The position numbers and the translations under genes were made by a program. The notes beneath the pieces were generated by a model. It saw nothing but the letters and a program-made list of their open reading frames with translations. It did no database searches and was not told the DNA's origin. A stretch of 64,000 nt of DNA from a beta proteobacterium CB (GTDB lineage Bacteria > Pseudomonadota > Gammaproteobacteria > Burkholderiales > Burkholderiaceae): positions 1,178,001 to 1,242,000 of the forward strand of contig CP004348.1 in the NCBI GenBank assembly GCA_000342265.1. The letters run 5' to 3'. This document shows positions 24,695 to 36,138 of the stretch, piece by piece. Within the stretch, counting starts at the first letter, position 1, and every line of letters starts with the position of its first letter.

Positions 24695-24854
24695 TTAATT
24701 TATGTGTAGCTGTCTATTTTCATAGCTACAAAAATGTGTAACTATTTCAACAACTATAAATTAAATTTATAACGATTACAATGACTTAGTAATTAGTGTG
24801 CCACTTTTGTGCTACTCGTAAATCCTTTAAAATCAATGACTTACAAGCGTGTTT
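24695..24854. other. Integrase-proximal right end (att region)
   Basis: Non-coding. It contains an inverted repeat GTAGCT / AGCTAC near 24706-24730, the right copies of both island-end repeats (24792-24811 and 24825-24844) and a further AATGACTTA half-repeat at 24779-24787. The guaA stop at 24855 begins the core. It should also hold the integrase promoter. Confidence 0.55.
24792..24844 (+). repeat. Right pair of island-end direct repeats
   Basis: Right-end partners of 17436-17455 and 17405-17424, one mismatch each, in direct orientation but reversed order relative to the left end. They lie between the integrase gene and the guaA stop. Confidence 0.7.
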
Positions 24855-26462
24855 TCACTCCCACTCGATAGTTGCCGGCGGTTTTCCGCTAATGTCGTAG
24901 ACCACGCGATTAATACCACGCACTTCATTGATGATGCGATTAGATACCTTGCCCAGTAGATCATGCGGCAAGTGAGCCCAATGCGCAGTCATAAAGTCTT
25001 GCGTTTGAACCGCTCTGAGAGCGACAACGTATTCATAGGTTCGACCGTCACCCATAACGCCTACAGACTTCACTGGCAAGAACACTGCAAAGGCTTGACT
25101 AGTAAGGTCGTACCAAGATTTTTGACTTGCTTCATCAATCGTATTGCGCAACTCTTCAATGAAGATGGCATCAGCACGTTGTAAGAGGCTAGCGAATTCT
25201 GTTTTGACTTCACCTAAGATGCGCACACCAAGACCAGGCCCCGGGAATGGATGGCGATAGACCATCTCACGTGGCAAACCTAAAGCAACACCAAGCTCAC
25301 GCACTTCATCTTTAAACAACTCACGTAATGGCTCAAGCAATTTGAGATGCATATCTTCAGGCAGGCCACCCACATTGTGGTGACTCTTAATCGTATGCGC
25401 GCCCTTTTTACCTTTACCGGCAGACTCAATCACGTCTGGATAAATAGTTCCCTGAGCAAGCCACTTGGCATTTTTAATCTTGCCAGACTCTGTTTGGAAA
25501 ATCTCAACGAATTCTTTACCAATGATTTTGCGTTTCGCTTCTGGATCAGCAACACCAGCAAGCTCAGACATAAACTTCTCTTTGGCATCTACACGAATGA
25601 CTTTGACGCCGAGGTTGCGGGCAAACATTTCCATCACCATGTCGCCTTCGTTTAAACGCAGCAAACCATGATCAACAAATACGCAGGTGAGTTGCTCACC
25701 AATTGCACGGTGAATTAATGCCGCCGCCACACTAGAGTCAACGCCGCCAGACAAGCCCAGAATGACTTCTTCATCGCCAACTTGCTTACGGATGTGCTCA
25801 ACTGCTTCGCTAATGTAGTCGCCCATTACCCAGTCAGGCTTGCACTTGCAAATATCGTGCACAAAGCGAGCCAAGATGGCCTCGCCTTGCAAGGTATGTG
25901 TTACTTCTGGATGGAACTGGAATGCGTAGAATTGACGCTCTTCATCAGCCATACCAGCAATTGGGCAAGACTCGGTTGAAGCCATTAGCTTAAAAGCTGG
26001 TGGTAGTGTCGTTACCGAGTCGCCATGACTCATCCACACCTTGAGAATGCCGTGACCCTCGCTAGTGGAGAAGTCTTGAATGCCTTTCAGCAAATTGGTG
26101 TGGCCATGGGCACGTACTTCAGAGTAACCAAATTCACGGGCTTTACCCAAGGACTCTGCAGAAGCAACGGCGCCACCGAGTTGGGTCGCCATGGTTTGCA
26201 TACCGTAGCAAATACCGAGAACTGGGACACCTAATTCGAAAACAATTTGCGGCGCACGAGGACTTCCGTCTTCTGTAACCGAGCTTGGCCCACCAGAAAG
26301 AATAATTCCTTTACCACCCTGCTCTTGAATGAATTTACGAATAAATTCTGGATCGCAATCGTAGGGATGGATTTCAGAATAGACGCGGGCATCACGCACG
26401 CGTCTGGCAATCAATTGGGTGACTTGTGAACCAAAGTCGAGAATCAGTATTTTGTCGTGCAC
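24855..26462 (-). CDS. guaA: GMP synthase (glutamine-hydrolysing)
   Basis: 535 residues. The N-terminal class I amidotransferase domain has the nucleophile Cys85 in G-I-C-Y-G-M-Q and the H-P-E-V motif; the ATP pyrophosphatase domain has the P-loop G-L-S-G-G-V-D-S-S; the C-terminal dimerisation domain ends in I-E-W-E. It converts XMP to GMP. The final codons overlap the island core (24859-24870), so the present 3' end came from the element and the gene stays intact. It follows guaB by 36 bp, a guaBA operon. Confidence 0.97.
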   Translation of the reverse strand: MHDKILILDFGSQVTQLIARRVRDARVYSEIHPYDCDPEFIRKFIQEQGGKGIILSGGPSSVTEDGSPRAPQIVFELGVPVLGICYGMQTMATQLGGAVASAESLGKAREFGYSEVRAHGHTNLLKGIQDFSTSEGHGILKVWMSHGDSVTTLPPAFKLMASTESCPIAGMADEERQFYAFQFHPEVTHTLQGEAILARFVHDICKCKPDWVMGDYISEAVEHIRKQVGDEEVILGLSGGVDSSVAAALIHRAIGEQLTCVFVDHGLLRLNEGDMVMEMFARNLGVKVIRVDAKEKFMSELAGVADPEAKRKIIGKEFVEIFQTESGKIKNAKWLAQGTIYPDVIESAGKGKKGAHTIKSHHNVGGLPEDMHLKLLEPLRELFKDEVRELGVALGLPREMVYRHPFPGPGLGVRILGEVKTEFASLLQRADAIFIEELRNTIDEASQKSWYDLTSQAFAVFLPVKSVGVMGDGRTYEYVVALRAVQTQDFMTAHWAHLPHDLLGKVSNRIINEVRGINRVVYDISGKPPATIEWE

Positions 26463-26498
26463 GAAAGGATTACCTTAAATTCAGCCTACTTTTACTTC

Positions 26499-27974
<1,476 letters not shown>

Positions 27975-27991
27975 CTAGTCGCAAAAACCGA

Positions 27992-28342
27992 TTATAGCCT
28001 CCTAGCCTTTCTTTTAGCTGCGGCAGCCTGGAATTTAGCATCCTGATTCTGGTTGGCCCTCTTGCGGCGGACAGTCTTGGGGTCCACCAGGAGCGGTGAA
28101 TACAACTCCAGACGATCCCCTTCGTAAATCGGGCTATCCCAATCCTTGCGCTTGCCAAAGACCCCAAAACAGCCTTTTCTAGCCAAAATGGGATCATCGA
28201 AACCCTTAGCGATTCCAGCCTTAATAAGAGCTAGCCCCACTGTGGGAGCCTCAGATGGTGATAAATGGAGTGTGAAGGGCTGTAGCTGGGGCTCACCCAA
28301 GCGGGCATCGCAAATCAGAATCTCCATCGACTGATTAGCCAT
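27992..28342 (-). CDS. RnfH family protein (UPF0125)
   Basis: 116 residues with a ubiquitin-like fold pattern: I-C-D-A-R at the first strand, A-G-I in the helix end, G-C-F-G-V-F-G-K and G-D-R-L-E-L-Y-S-P-L-L-V-D-P-K, followed by R-R-K-R-A typical of RnfH. It overlaps the ratA gene by 8 bp, the conserved ratA-rnfH pair. The C-terminal tail is longer than usual and Lys/Arg/Ala-rich. Function is unclear in the family. Confidence 0.88.
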   Translation of the reverse strand: MANQSMEILICDARLGEPQLQPFTLHLSPSEAPTVGLALIKAGIAKGFDDPILARKGCFGVFGKRKDWDSPIYEGDRLELYSPLLVDPKTVRRKRANQNQDAKFQAAAAKRKARRL

Positions 28343-28766
28343 AAAGGTCTTCAGCTCGCTTTACGAAGCAATCTACAAAGGTACCTGCAATATGGCCAAA
28401 TACTGGGCCAATGATCTTATCTAAGATGACGCTCTTGAACTCCCAATGGAGCTTAAATTCCACCTTACAAGCATCTTCCTTGAGCGGAATGAAGTTCCAC
28501 TGACCGGAAAAATGCTTGAATGGGCCATCCACAAAGACCATATCAATGGTTTCAGGGCGGCGATTGGTATTTCGAGTATGAAAGTACTGATTAATACCCT
28601 TGAAATGGATGTTGATTTTGGCGTCCAAAACAGTTTCAGATTGCTCAAAAATTTCCACCCCGCCACACCAGGGCAGGAACTCAGGGTAGCGCGCAACGTC
28701 GGTCACTAAGCCATACATGCGGTCGGCTGATTGGCCAATTAAAACGGTCTTGTAGACGTCTGCCAT
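28335..28766 (-). CDS. ratA: RatA-type START-domain protein (ubiquinone-binding/ribosome association)
   Basis: 143 residues with the COQ10/RatA START fold pattern: Y-P-E-F-L-P-W-C near the N-terminus, D-G-P-F-K-H-F-S-G-x-W in the middle and the C-terminal helix D-C-F-V-K-R-A-E-D-L-Y-G. E. coli RatA inhibits 70S formation; related Coq10 proteins bind ubiquinone. It is divergent from smpB with 26 bp between starts, the conserved ratA/smpB arrangement. Confidence 0.9.
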   Translation of the reverse strand: MADVYKTVLIGQSADRMYGLVTDVARYPEFLPWCGGVEIFEQSETVLDAKINIHFKGINQYFHTRNTNRRPETIDMVFVDGPFKHFSGQWNFIPLKEDACKVEFKLHWEFKSVILDKIIGPVFGHIAGTFVDCFVKRAEDLYG

Positions 28767-28792
28767 AATCGATCTTGAGAAGCTAAATAAAT

Positions 28793-29245
28793 ATGAGTAT
28801 CGTCGATAACAAAAAAGCCTTCTTCGATTATTTTATCGAGGAACGGTTCGAGGCAGGACTAGTTCTGGAAGGCTGGGAAGTAAAAGCCATCCGCGCTGGT
28901 CGAGTCCACATTAAAGAAGCGTATGTTGTCATCCGTCGGGCGGAGCTATTCCTGATCGGCTGTCATATCACCCCCCTGCTTTCGGCCTCCACTCATATCG
29001 TCCCAGACAGCACCCGTACCCGCAAACTTCTCCTCAATGCGATTGAGATTAAAAAACTCATCGGTAAAGTTGAGCAAAAAGGCTACACCCTCGTCCCATT
29101 GAATCTGCATTTCTCCAAAGGAAATGTGAAGTGTGAGATTGGACTGGCTCGGGGTAAGAAGCAGCATGACAAGCGTGCCGCAACCAAAGAACGTGAATGG
29201 GAAGTCCAAAAGGGACGGATTGCCAGGGGCGATCTCAACGCTTAA
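28793..29245 (+). CDS. smpB: SsrA-binding protein SmpB
   Basis: 150 residues with the full SmpB pattern: [21 protein letters not shown], and the basic C-terminus [10 protein letters not shown]. SmpB delivers tmRNA to stalled ribosomes. No ssrA gene is in the window. The divergent arrangement with ratA is as in many gammaproteobacteria and betaproteobacteria. Confidence 0.96.
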   Translation: MSIVDNKKAFFDYFIEERFEAGLVLEGWEVKAIRAGRVHIKEAYVVIRRAELFLIGCHITPLLSASTHIVPDSTRTRKLLLNAIEIKKLIGKVEQKGYTLVPLNLHFSKGNVKCEIGLARGKKQHDKRAATKEREWEVQKGRIARGDLNA

Positions 29246-29364
29246 TTGGATAGACAAGTCCAAAGCTATCAAAGTGAAGAATTAATGCACCAATAAAGTG
29301 CATAGAGCACCAAGCTGCTCCATCCCTCCGTTTTTTAAAAACTCAAAGGCGTTAGTTTGTAACT

Positions 29365-30777
29365 ATGAAATTGCCTTTTGATGAAATGCTCGACGCCAGC
29401 GGAAAAGCGCGTCCCCATTACCAAGTTTTCCATAACTGGCTAAAGCAACAAAGCGATGCTCTGATGGGCCTTAAGCGTGCTGAAGCTGACCTCATCTTCC
29501 GACGAGTCGGGATTACCTTTGCGGTCTACGGAGATGATCTTGGCTCTGAGAGGACTATCCCTTTCGATCAAGTGCCTCGCATCTTTACCGCTAAAGAGTG
29601 GGAACAGCTTGAGGCTGGCTTGCGCCAACGGGTTAAGGCGCTCAATCGCTTTATTTACGACGTGTATCACGAGGAAGAAATTATCAAAGCAGGAATCATT
29701 CCTGCTGAGCAGATTTATAACAACGCGCAATATCGTCCAGAAATGCGTAACGTCAATGTTCCACGAGACATCTACGCGCAAATCGCTGGAATCGATATCG
29801 TGCGCGCTGGCGAGGGTGAGTTTTACGTTCTAGAAGATAACTTACGCGTTCCATCTGGCGTTTCTTATATGGTTGAAGACCGCAAGATGATGATGCGCCT
29901 CTTTCCCGATCTGTTTCAAAAGTATCGGGTTGCACCTGTCGAACACTATCCAGATTTTTTATTGGAGTGCTTAAAGTCTGTCAAACCCGATGACGTTAAA
30001 AAACCCAATGTCGTAGTGCTCACACCGGGCATGTATAACTCGGCCTATTTTGAGCATAGCTACCTCGCCCAACAAATGGGGGTTGAATTGGTTGAGGGCA
30101 AAGATTTGTTTGTGAAGAACGAACAAGTGTTTATGCGAACTACTCAAGGCCCTGAACGTGTGGATGTGATTTATCGCCGCGTTGATGATGATTTCTTAGA
30201 CCCACTCGCATTCCGCTCCGATTCAACGTTAGGTGTTGCTGGATTACTCTCAGCACATCGTGCAGGTAATGTGACTTTAGCCAATGCAATTGGTACTGGT
30301 ATTGCGGATGACAAGTCAATCTACCCCTACGTTCCCGACATGATTGAATTCTATTTGGGTGAAAAACCCATTCTCAATAATGTGCCGACTTTTCAATGTC
30401 GTAAGCCAGATGACCTTGCTTACACCTTAGCCAATTTAGATAAGTTGGTTGTGAAGTTGACCCATGGCGCTGGCGGTTATGGCATGTTGGTTGGACCGGC
30501 ATCTACCAAAGCAGAGATCGAAGAATTCCGCGGGCATCTGATTGCTAATCCAGATAAATATATTGCGCAACCAACGCTGGCATTGTCCACCTGCCCAACT
30601 TTTGTTGAATCCGGTGTTGCACCCCGCCATATTGATTTGCGCCCATTCGTACTATCCGGCAAAACAATCAAGATGGTTCCAGGTGGTCTTACTCGCGTTG
30701 CCCTTAAAGAAGACTCTTTAGTTGTGAATTCCTCACAAGGTGGCGGCACTAAAGACACCTGGGTTTTAGAAGAATAA
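29365..30777 (+). CDS. Circularly permuted type 2 ATP-grasp protein (Anbu cluster)
   Basis: 470 residues with DUF404/DUF407 signatures: Q-I-A-G-I-D-I-V-R-A-G-E-G-E-F-Y, E-D-N-L-R-V-P-S-G-V-S-Y-M and V-K-L-T-H-G-A-G-G-Y-G-M. The family is a predicted peptide ligase (COG2308). It starts a four-gene set with alpha-E, transglutaminase and Anbu proteins at 16, 8 and 60 bp spacing. That set is a known conserved bacterial association, proposed to make and remove a peptide modification; substrates are unknown. Confidence 0.9.
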   Translation: MKLPFDEMLDASGKARPHYQVFHNWLKQQSDALMGLKRAEADLIFRRVGITFAVYGDDLGSERTIPFDQVPRIFTAKEWEQLEAGLRQRVKALNRFIYDVYHEEEIIKAGIIPAEQIYNNAQYRPEMRNVNVPRDIYAQIAGIDIVRAGEGEFYVLEDNLRVPSGVSYMVEDRKMMMRLFPDLFQKYRVAPVEHYPDFLLECLKSVKPDDVKKPNVVVLTPGMYNSAYFEHSYLAQQMGVELVEGKDLFVKNEQVFMRTTQGPERVDVIYRRVDDDFLDPLAFRSDSTLGVAGLLSAHRAGNVTLANAIGTGIADDKSIYPYVPDMIEFYLGEKPILNNVPTFQCRKPDDLAYTLANLDKLVVKLTHGAGGYGMLVGPASTKAEIEEFRGHLIANPDKYIAQPTLALSTCPTFVESGVAPRHIDLRPFVLSGKTIKMVPGGLTRVALKEDSLVVNSSQGGGTKDTWVLEE

Positions 30778-30792
30778 AAGGGATAAGTCATT

Positions 30793-31800
30793 ATGTTGAG
30801 TCGTACCGCCGATTGCCTGTACTGGATGGCCCGCTACACAGAACGCGCAGAAAATACTGCCCGCATGTTAGATGTCAATCACCAAACCTCTCTTCTTCCA
30901 CAGCCTGCAGAATTTTTAGAGCAAAGCTGGAAGAAGCTGCTCACAATCTCCAAGCTAGAAGACTCATTCTTGATGAAATATGATGTCGTGACGCGTGAGA
31001 ATGTTTTGGATTTCATGATTTATGAAACCAGCAATCCATCGAGCATCGTATCCTGCCTATTTGCTGCCCGTGAAAATGCCCGCGTCATTCGCGGAAGAAT
31101 TACTTCAGAGGCATGGGAAACCCAAAATACCACGTGGTTAGAGTTACAGCGAATTCTGGAAGCTCGCAATCAAGCAGACCCTAGTCGACTATTAGAATGG
31201 GTCAAACATCGCTGCCATCTCTTTAGAGGCGTGATGCATGGCACCATGCTCAAAAATGAGGCCTTCTACTTCATGAATGTGGGAACGCTTTTAGAGCGCG
31301 CCGATAACACCGCTCGTATTTTAGAAACTAAGTACGAAGACCAGGCATCCCTCAAGGTATTGCGTACCGATAAAAAAGGTAAGGCGGCTGATGGTGAGAC
31401 TATAGAGATCATCGATGGTGCTGATGGGAACTTCTTTGATTTTTATCATTGGGCCGCCCTACTCCGCTCCGTTTCTGCATTTGAGATCTACCGCCAGATC
31501 TATTCAGATCAAGTGACGCCAAAGCAAGTTGCAGAACTCTTAATTTTTAACAAACAAATGCCTCGCTCTCTTGTTAGCTGCGTGAACGAACTCATTCCAT
31601 TGATTTCAGAAGTAAAGAATCAGCAATCAAAAGAAATTGAGCGCCTTCTTGGTAAGCTCAAGGCAAATTTAGATTATTCCGATATTGATGAAGTCTTTTC
31701 ACAAGGGCTAGAAGAATTTATTGAGGAGTTCTTGGAGCGTATCAATCATATTGCTGATGAATTCAGTAATGCCTATCTCATTCCATTAGCTGTAGCCTAA
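30793..31800 (+). CDS. Alpha-E domain protein (DUF403, Anbu cluster)
   Basis: 335 residues, all-helical, with the family start M-L-S-R-T-A-D-C-L-Y-W-M-A-R-Y-T-E-R-A-E-N (COG2307) and the S-I-V-S-C-L-F-A-A-R-E-N-A-R motif. It is a frequent partner or fusion of the permuted ATP-grasp enzyme immediately upstream (16 bp) and is thought to assist peptide synthesis. No enzymatic motif of its own is known. Confidence 0.92.
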   Translation: MLSRTADCLYWMARYTERAENTARMLDVNHQTSLLPQPAEFLEQSWKKLLTISKLEDSFLMKYDVVTRENVLDFMIYETSNPSSIVSCLFAARENARVIRGRITSEAWETQNTTWLELQRILEARNQADPSRLLEWVKHRCHLFRGVMHGTMLKNEAFYFMNVGTLLERADNTARILETKYEDQASLKVLRTDKKGKAADGETIEIIDGADGNFFDFYHWAALLRSVSAFEIYRQIYSDQVTPKQVAELLIFNKQMPRSLVSCVNELIPLISEVKNQQSKEIERLLGKLKANLDYSDIDEVFSQGLEEFIEEFLERINHIADEFSNAYLIPLAVA

Positions 31801-31808
31801 AGATCACT

Positions 31809-32606
31809 ATGCACCTGAAGATTCGTCACCGCACAGAGTACCGCTATGAAATGCCAGTGCGTTACTCCATTCAAGAGTTACGTCTCACGCCTCCCGATGT
31901 CGCTGGTCAGACTATTGAAAAGTGGAAAGTCAGTACACCGATTAAGGCAAGCACTTCACTTGATGCCTTTGGAAATTTGTATAGCGTTTTTGTTCAAGAG
32001 AGTTCCTACACCTCAATGATGATTGAGGCTGAGGGTGATGTTCATACTCAAGATGCTTTTGAGTTTATTGATGAGCCCAAGGCAGTTTCTCCCTATCACC
32101 TCCTACAGCAAACCAATTTAACTGAACCGACCGCAGAAATGCTGGCGTATTTTTCAGCCTCTCTACCAAAGACAAACTCGATTGATGAGGTTCTAGAGTT
32201 GGCAGCAGCAGTTCAAGGAACTATTCTGTATTTCCCGGGACAAACCAATTCCGCAACCACCGCTGCTCAATCTTTTGCCATGAAATCCGGTGTTTGTCAG
32301 GACCATGCACACATCATGCTTGGCCTGTGCCGCGCGTCGGGTATCCCGGCACGTTACGTCAGTGGATACTTTTTTGCCGAGGATTCACCAAACCTAGCAA
32401 GCCATGCTTGGATTGATTTCTGTGCGGATATTGATAAAGGGCTTTGGCTCAGTATCGATATTACGAATGCCTGCTTTACTGATGCCCGCCATGTACGCCT
32501 CGCAATTGGCAGAGATTACTACTCAGCAGCGCCGGTTAAAGGGGTTCGCTCCGGCGGAGGTGGCGAAGAGTTAAGCGCTAGCATCTCGATTACCGAAGTA
32601 AAGTAA
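31809..32606 (+). CDS. Transglutaminase-like cysteine peptidase (Anbu cluster)
   Basis: 265 residues. An N-terminal bacterial transglutaminase N domain (R-H-R-T-E-Y-R-Y) precedes the catalytic core: Cys in G-V-C-Q-D-H-A-H, His in A-S-H-A-W-I-D and Asp in S-I-D-I-T-N. In this context it is predicted to hydrolyse peptide bonds rather than cross-link. Eight bases after the alpha-E gene. Third gene of the cluster. Confidence 0.92.
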   Translation: MHLKIRHRTEYRYEMPVRYSIQELRLTPPDVAGQTIEKWKVSTPIKASTSLDAFGNLYSVFVQESSYTSMMIEAEGDVHTQDAFEFIDEPKAVSPYHLLQQTNLTEPTAEMLAYFSASLPKTNSIDEVLELAAAVQGTILYFPGQTNSATTAAQSFAMKSGVCQDHAHIMLGLCRASGIPARYVSGYFFAEDSPNLASHAWIDFCADIDKGLWLSIDITNACFTDARHVRLAIGRDYYSAAPVKGVRSGGGGEELSASISITEVK

Positions 32607-32666
32607 GCAGCCCTTGATAAAGCCAAGTAAGAGATAATCCAAGGAAATAATTAAAGGGGCTGCAGG

Positions 32667-33548
32667 ATGACGTATTGCGTTGGGCTTTGCCTAAAAGATG
32701 GCTTGGTATTTTTATCTGACACCCGCACCAATGCGGGCGTTGATCAAATCGGCACCTTCAGAAAAATGTCTTTATTCCAAAAGGATAAAGATCGATTTTT
32801 CACCCTCATGAGCGCTGGCAATCTTGCCATTACCCAGGCAGTTAAAGAGATCTTGCTACAAGGCCAACTCCTGAATGGAAAGAATCTGTGGAATGTAGAC
32901 AGCACCCACGATGCAGCTGTTGTCATTGGCGATGCAATAAAACAGGTTTACGACAGAGATCACAAAGCCCTAGAAAAAGCAGGGATTGATTTCAATTGCA
33001 ACCTGATCTTTGGCGGGCAGATTAAGGGCGAGCGCCCAAGACTCTTCAACATCTATTCAGCTGGTAATTTTATTGAGGCTACGCCAGAGACGTGTTATTT
33101 CCAGATTGGAGAATCGAAGTACGGCAAACCAATCCTGGATAGAGTGATCAGTTTTGATACGCCACTCAACTTGGCCACTAAGTGTGCCCTCATCTCCATG
33201 GACTCCACTCTAAATAGCAATATTTCTGTTGGTGTACCACTAGACCTATTGGTCTATGAAAAGAATTCATTACAAGCTAGCAAGCTGGTCACTATGGATG
33301 AGTCCAACCCCTACTTCCAAATGATTCATCAGTTATGGGGTGAAAAATTACGCTCTGCATTTAATTCCATTGCTGAACCCAGCTGGTCGGGAGCAACCCC
33401 CTCACGCTCGATTGCATCTCCCGCCAAGAAGATGGGTGCAGTACCGATTCATCGCAACAGCAAAGCTGTTAAGAAAGTAGCTTCGCCCACTAAGACAATA
33501 GCGAAAGTCAGCCCAAAGAAAAGAGTGGCTGTAAAAACTAAACCTTAA
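32667..33548 (+). CDS. Anbu (proteasome-type) peptidase
   Basis: 293 residues beginning M-T-Y-C-V-G-L with Thr2 as the predicted N-terminal nucleophile after Met removal, then L-V-F-L-S-D-T-R-T-N-A-G as in Anbu, the ancestral bacterial proteasome-like subunit related to HslV. The first ~240 residues match the usual Anbu length. An extra tail of ~50 residues rich in Lys, Ser, Pro and Ala (with repeated K-K-V-A/K-R-V-A segments) follows, which looks disordered and basic. Last gene of the four-gene cluster, followed by a terminator. Confidence 0.9.
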   Translation: MTYCVGLCLKDGLVFLSDTRTNAGVDQIGTFRKMSLFQKDKDRFFTLMSAGNLAITQAVKEILLQGQLLNGKNLWNVDSTHDAAVVIGDAIKQVYDRDHKALEKAGIDFNCNLIFGGQIKGERPRLFNIYSAGNFIEATPETCYFQIGESKYGKPILDRVISFDTPLNLATKCALISMDSTLNSNISVGVPLDLLVYEKNSLQASKLVTMDESNPYFQMIHQLWGEKLRSAFNSIAEPSWSGATPSRSIASPAKKMGAVPIHRNSKAVKKVASPTKTIAKVSPKKRVAVKTKP

Positions 33549-33568
33549 TTATTTGATACTCAAAAGAC

Positions 33569-33600
33569 ATAAGGCCTAGATTTTCATCTAGGCCTTATTT
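33569..33600 (+). terminator. Bidirectional terminator between the Anbu gene and ppsA
   Basis: ATAAGGCCTAGA (33569-33580) and TCTAGGCCTTAT (33587-33598) form a perfect 12-bp stem with a six-base loop, followed by T-rich sequence. It lies between two convergent genes and can end both transcripts. Confidence 0.85.
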
Positions 33601-33629
33601 ACATCTTGCTAGAAATTAGCAACTGAGAA

Positions 33630-36032
33630 TTACGCCTCTTTCTTACCCAACATTTCCCAAGTAGCCACTACGCTATCCGGATTGAGTGAGATCGAAGTAA
33701 TACCCTTAGCAACCAACCAACGAGCAAAGTCTGGGTGGTCTGAAGGACCTTGACCGCAAATACCAACGTATTTGTTTTGCTTACGGCAAGCCTCAATAGA
33801 GCGAGCAATCATGAACTCAACTGCAGGATCACGCTCATCAAAGTCAATTGCCAGCAATTCCATGCCTGAGTCACGATCTAGACCCAGTGTTAATTGAGTC
33901 ATATCGTTTGAGCCGATTGAGAATCCATCGAAATGCTCGAGGAATTGGTCGGCCAAAATAGCATTGGAAGGGATCTCGCACATCATGATCAAACGCAAAC
34001 CATTGACGCCGCGCTTTAGGCCAAACTTCGCCATCATGTCAATCACGCGTTCAGCTTGCTTAATGGTACGAACAAACGGCACCATGATCTCGACGTTATC
34101 TAGGCCCATGTCTTCACGAACACGCTTCATCGCAGCGCACTCTAATGCAAAGGCTTCGCCAAAATCTGCTGACACGTAACGGGATGCGCCACGGAAACCG
34201 AGCATTGGATTCTCTTCGTCCGGCTCATAGCGTGAACCGCCAATGAGTTTTTTGTACTCATTTGACTTGAAGTCAGACAAGCGCACGATCACTGGTTTTG
34301 GATAGAAAGCAGCAGCAATCGTTGCTACACCCTCAACCAATTTATCTTCATAGAACTGACGTGGGCTTGCATATCCACGAGCAACGCTTTCAACAGCACG
34401 CTTGAGATCAGGATCAATGTTTGGGTACTCCAATACAGCACGTGGATGCACACCAATGTAGTTATTGATGATGAACTCGAGACGAGCAAGACCAACACCA
34501 GCATTTGGGATTTGACAGAAATCAAATGCCAATTGAGGGTTACCAATATTCATAGTGATCTTGACTGGAATCTCTGGCAACACACCACGAGATACTTCAG
34601 TCACTTCGGTTTCAATCAAGCCGTCATAAATATGACCTTCATCGCCCTCTGCGCAAGAGACCGTCACCATCATGCCATCTTGCAAATGCTCAGTCGCATC
34701 GCCGCAACCCACCACTGCAGGAACGCCCAACTCACGAGCAATAATCGCTGCGTGACAAGTACGGCCACCACGATTAGTCACAATCGCAGAAGCGCGCTTC
34801 ATGACTGGCTCCCAGTTAGGGTCAGTCATATCAGCAACCAATACGTCGCCCGGCTGTACACGGTCCATCTCGCTTGGATCACGAATCACGCGAACCGGGC
34901 CTGCACCAATCTTTTGACCAATCGCACGACCTTTGGCGAGAACCTTAGATGTACCCTTAAGCTTGTAACGCATCTCTACTTGACCAGCAGCCTGACTCTT
35001 CACCGTCTCTGGTCGTGCTTGCAGGATGTAAATACGGCCATCTTGACCATCTTTACCCCACTCGATATCCATTGGACGACCGTAGTGCTTCTCAATGATG
35101 ACAGCATATTTTGCTAATTCAGTGATGTCTGCATCTTCCAATGAAAAACGATTGCGCTTTTCTGGGGCAACATCTACAGTCATCACCTTCTCAGCTGAAC
35201 CTGCTGGGGCGAATTGCATCTGAATCAACTTGGAACCTAAAGAGCGACGAATAATCGCCTTTTTATCTTGCGCCAAAGTTGTCTTAAAGACATAGAACTC
35301 ATCTGGGTTCACCGCACCCTGCACTACCGTCTCACCTAAACCATAGCTAGAAGTGATAAAGACTACATCTTCGAAGCCGGATTCAGTATCCAGAGTGAAC
35401 ATGACGCCAGCAGCACCTAGGTCAGAACGAACCATACGCTGGATACCAGCAGATAAGGCTACTTCAGCATGGGCAAAACCCTTGTGAACGCGGTAAGAAA
35501 TCGCACGATCGTTGTACAAAGAAGCAAATACTTCACGAATCTTCTTCAGAACATCGTCAATACCCTCAACGTTCAAGAAGGTTTCTTGTTGTCCAGCAAA
35601 TGAAGCGTCAGGCAAGTCTTCAGCGGTTGCGGAAGAGCGTACTGCGAAAGAACCTTTGCCAGAGTCATCTAATTTTTTAAACGATGTACGAATCTCTTCA
35701 TCAAGACGTGGTTGAAACGGAGCAGCCTCAATCCAGCCACGAATTTCTTTACCGGCCTCAGCCAAAGCGCGTACATCATCAATATTGAGATTTTCCAAAC
35801 GCTTCTGAATGCGCTCGGTCAAATTGTTGTGCTCTAAGAAATCACGAAACGCCAATGAGGTAGTTGCAAATCCAGTAGGCACACGAACACCCGTGGAGGA
35901 CAACTGAGAAATCATTTCACCAAGTGAAGCATTTTTACCGCCGACTGACTCAACGTCAGTCATGCGGAGTTGCTCAAAAGGCAAAACATAGGCATTTGCT
36001 ACATCGTTACTTTGTTGCTGTTGGTTGGACAT
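33630..36032 (-). CDS. ppsA: Phosphoenolpyruvate synthase (pyruvate, water dikinase)
   Basis: 800 residues: N-terminal ATP-grasp domain ([10 protein letters not shown]), central phosphohistidine domain with the catalytic His427 in [10 protein letters not shown], and the C-terminal TIM barrel with G-L-A-R-L-E-F and a C-G-Q-G-P-S motif. It makes PEP from pyruvate and ATP for gluconeogenesis. The divergent neighbour is its regulator PSRP, 106 bp away, which phosphorylates or dephosphorylates a threonine next to the catalytic His (Thr425 in R-T-C-H). Confidence 0.97.
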   Translation of the reverse strand: MSNQQQQSNDVANAYVLPFEQLRMTDVESVGGKNASLGEMISQLSSTGVRVPTGFATTSLAFRDFLEHNNLTERIQKRLENLNIDDVRALAEAGKEIRGWIEAAPFQPRLDEEIRTSFKKLDDSGKGSFAVRSSATAEDLPDASFAGQQETFLNVEGIDDVLKKIREVFASLYNDRAISYRVHKGFAHAEVALSAGIQRMVRSDLGAAGVMFTLDTESGFEDVVFITSSYGLGETVVQGAVNPDEFYVFKTTLAQDKKAIIRRSLGSKLIQMQFAPAGSAEKVMTVDVAPEKRNRFSLEDADITELAKYAVIIEKHYGRPMDIEWGKDGQDGRIYILQARPETVKSQAAGQVEMRYKLKGTSKVLAKGRAIGQKIGAGPVRVIRDPSEMDRVQPGDVLVADMTDPNWEPVMKRASAIVTNRGGRTCHAAIIARELGVPAVVGCGDATEHLQDGMMVTVSCAEGDEGHIYDGLIETEVTEVSRGVLPEIPVKITMNIGNPQLAFDFCQIPNAGVGLARLEFIINNYIGVHPRAVLEYPNIDPDLKRAVESVARGYASPRQFYEDKLVEGVATIAAAFYPKPVIVRLSDFKSNEYKKLIGGSRYEPDEENPMLGFRGASRYVSADFGEAFALECAAMKRVREDMGLDNVEIMVPFVRTIKQAERVIDMMAKFGLKRGVNGLRLIMMCEIPSNAILADQFLEHFDGFSIGSNDMTQLTLGLDRDSGMELLAIDFDERDPAVEFMIARSIEACRKQNKYVGICGQGPSDHPDFARWLVAKGITSISLNPDSVVATWEMLGKKEA

Positions 36033-36138
36033 AAAATACTCTCTAAAGATAAGGAAACTGGTCGAGCGGCCGAATAAAATACGGCATACTTCATTAACTA
36101 CATATTGTAGTGCTGACCACGACTTTTAGGCCAACCTC

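Larger units (their letters stand above)
17374..24870. mobile_element. Integrative genomic island inserted at the guaA 3' end (about 7.5 kb)
   Basis: Boundaries are defined by the duplicated guaA-end core (17374-17385 and 24859-24870). Just inside it, two different direct repeats occur at both ends in mirrored order: CTTTAAAATCAATSACTTAC (17405-17424; 24825-24844; 19 of 20 identical) and ATTAGTGTGCMACTTTTGTG (17436-17455; 24792-24811; 19 of 20 identical). A tyrosine recombinase gene lies at the right end pointing inward. Base composition is visibly more AT-rich than the flanks. guaA is a known hotspot for such islands. Cargo: an MmeI-like restriction enzyme, two linked unknown genes and several tiny genes. 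No conjugation or phage structural genes, so it is probably non-autonomous for transfer. Confidence 0.88.

Noticed and set aside
34446-35117. 223-codon frame antisense to ppsA
   Set aside because: It lies wholly inside a clear ppsA coding region on the opposite strand, with no start signal or recognised motif.
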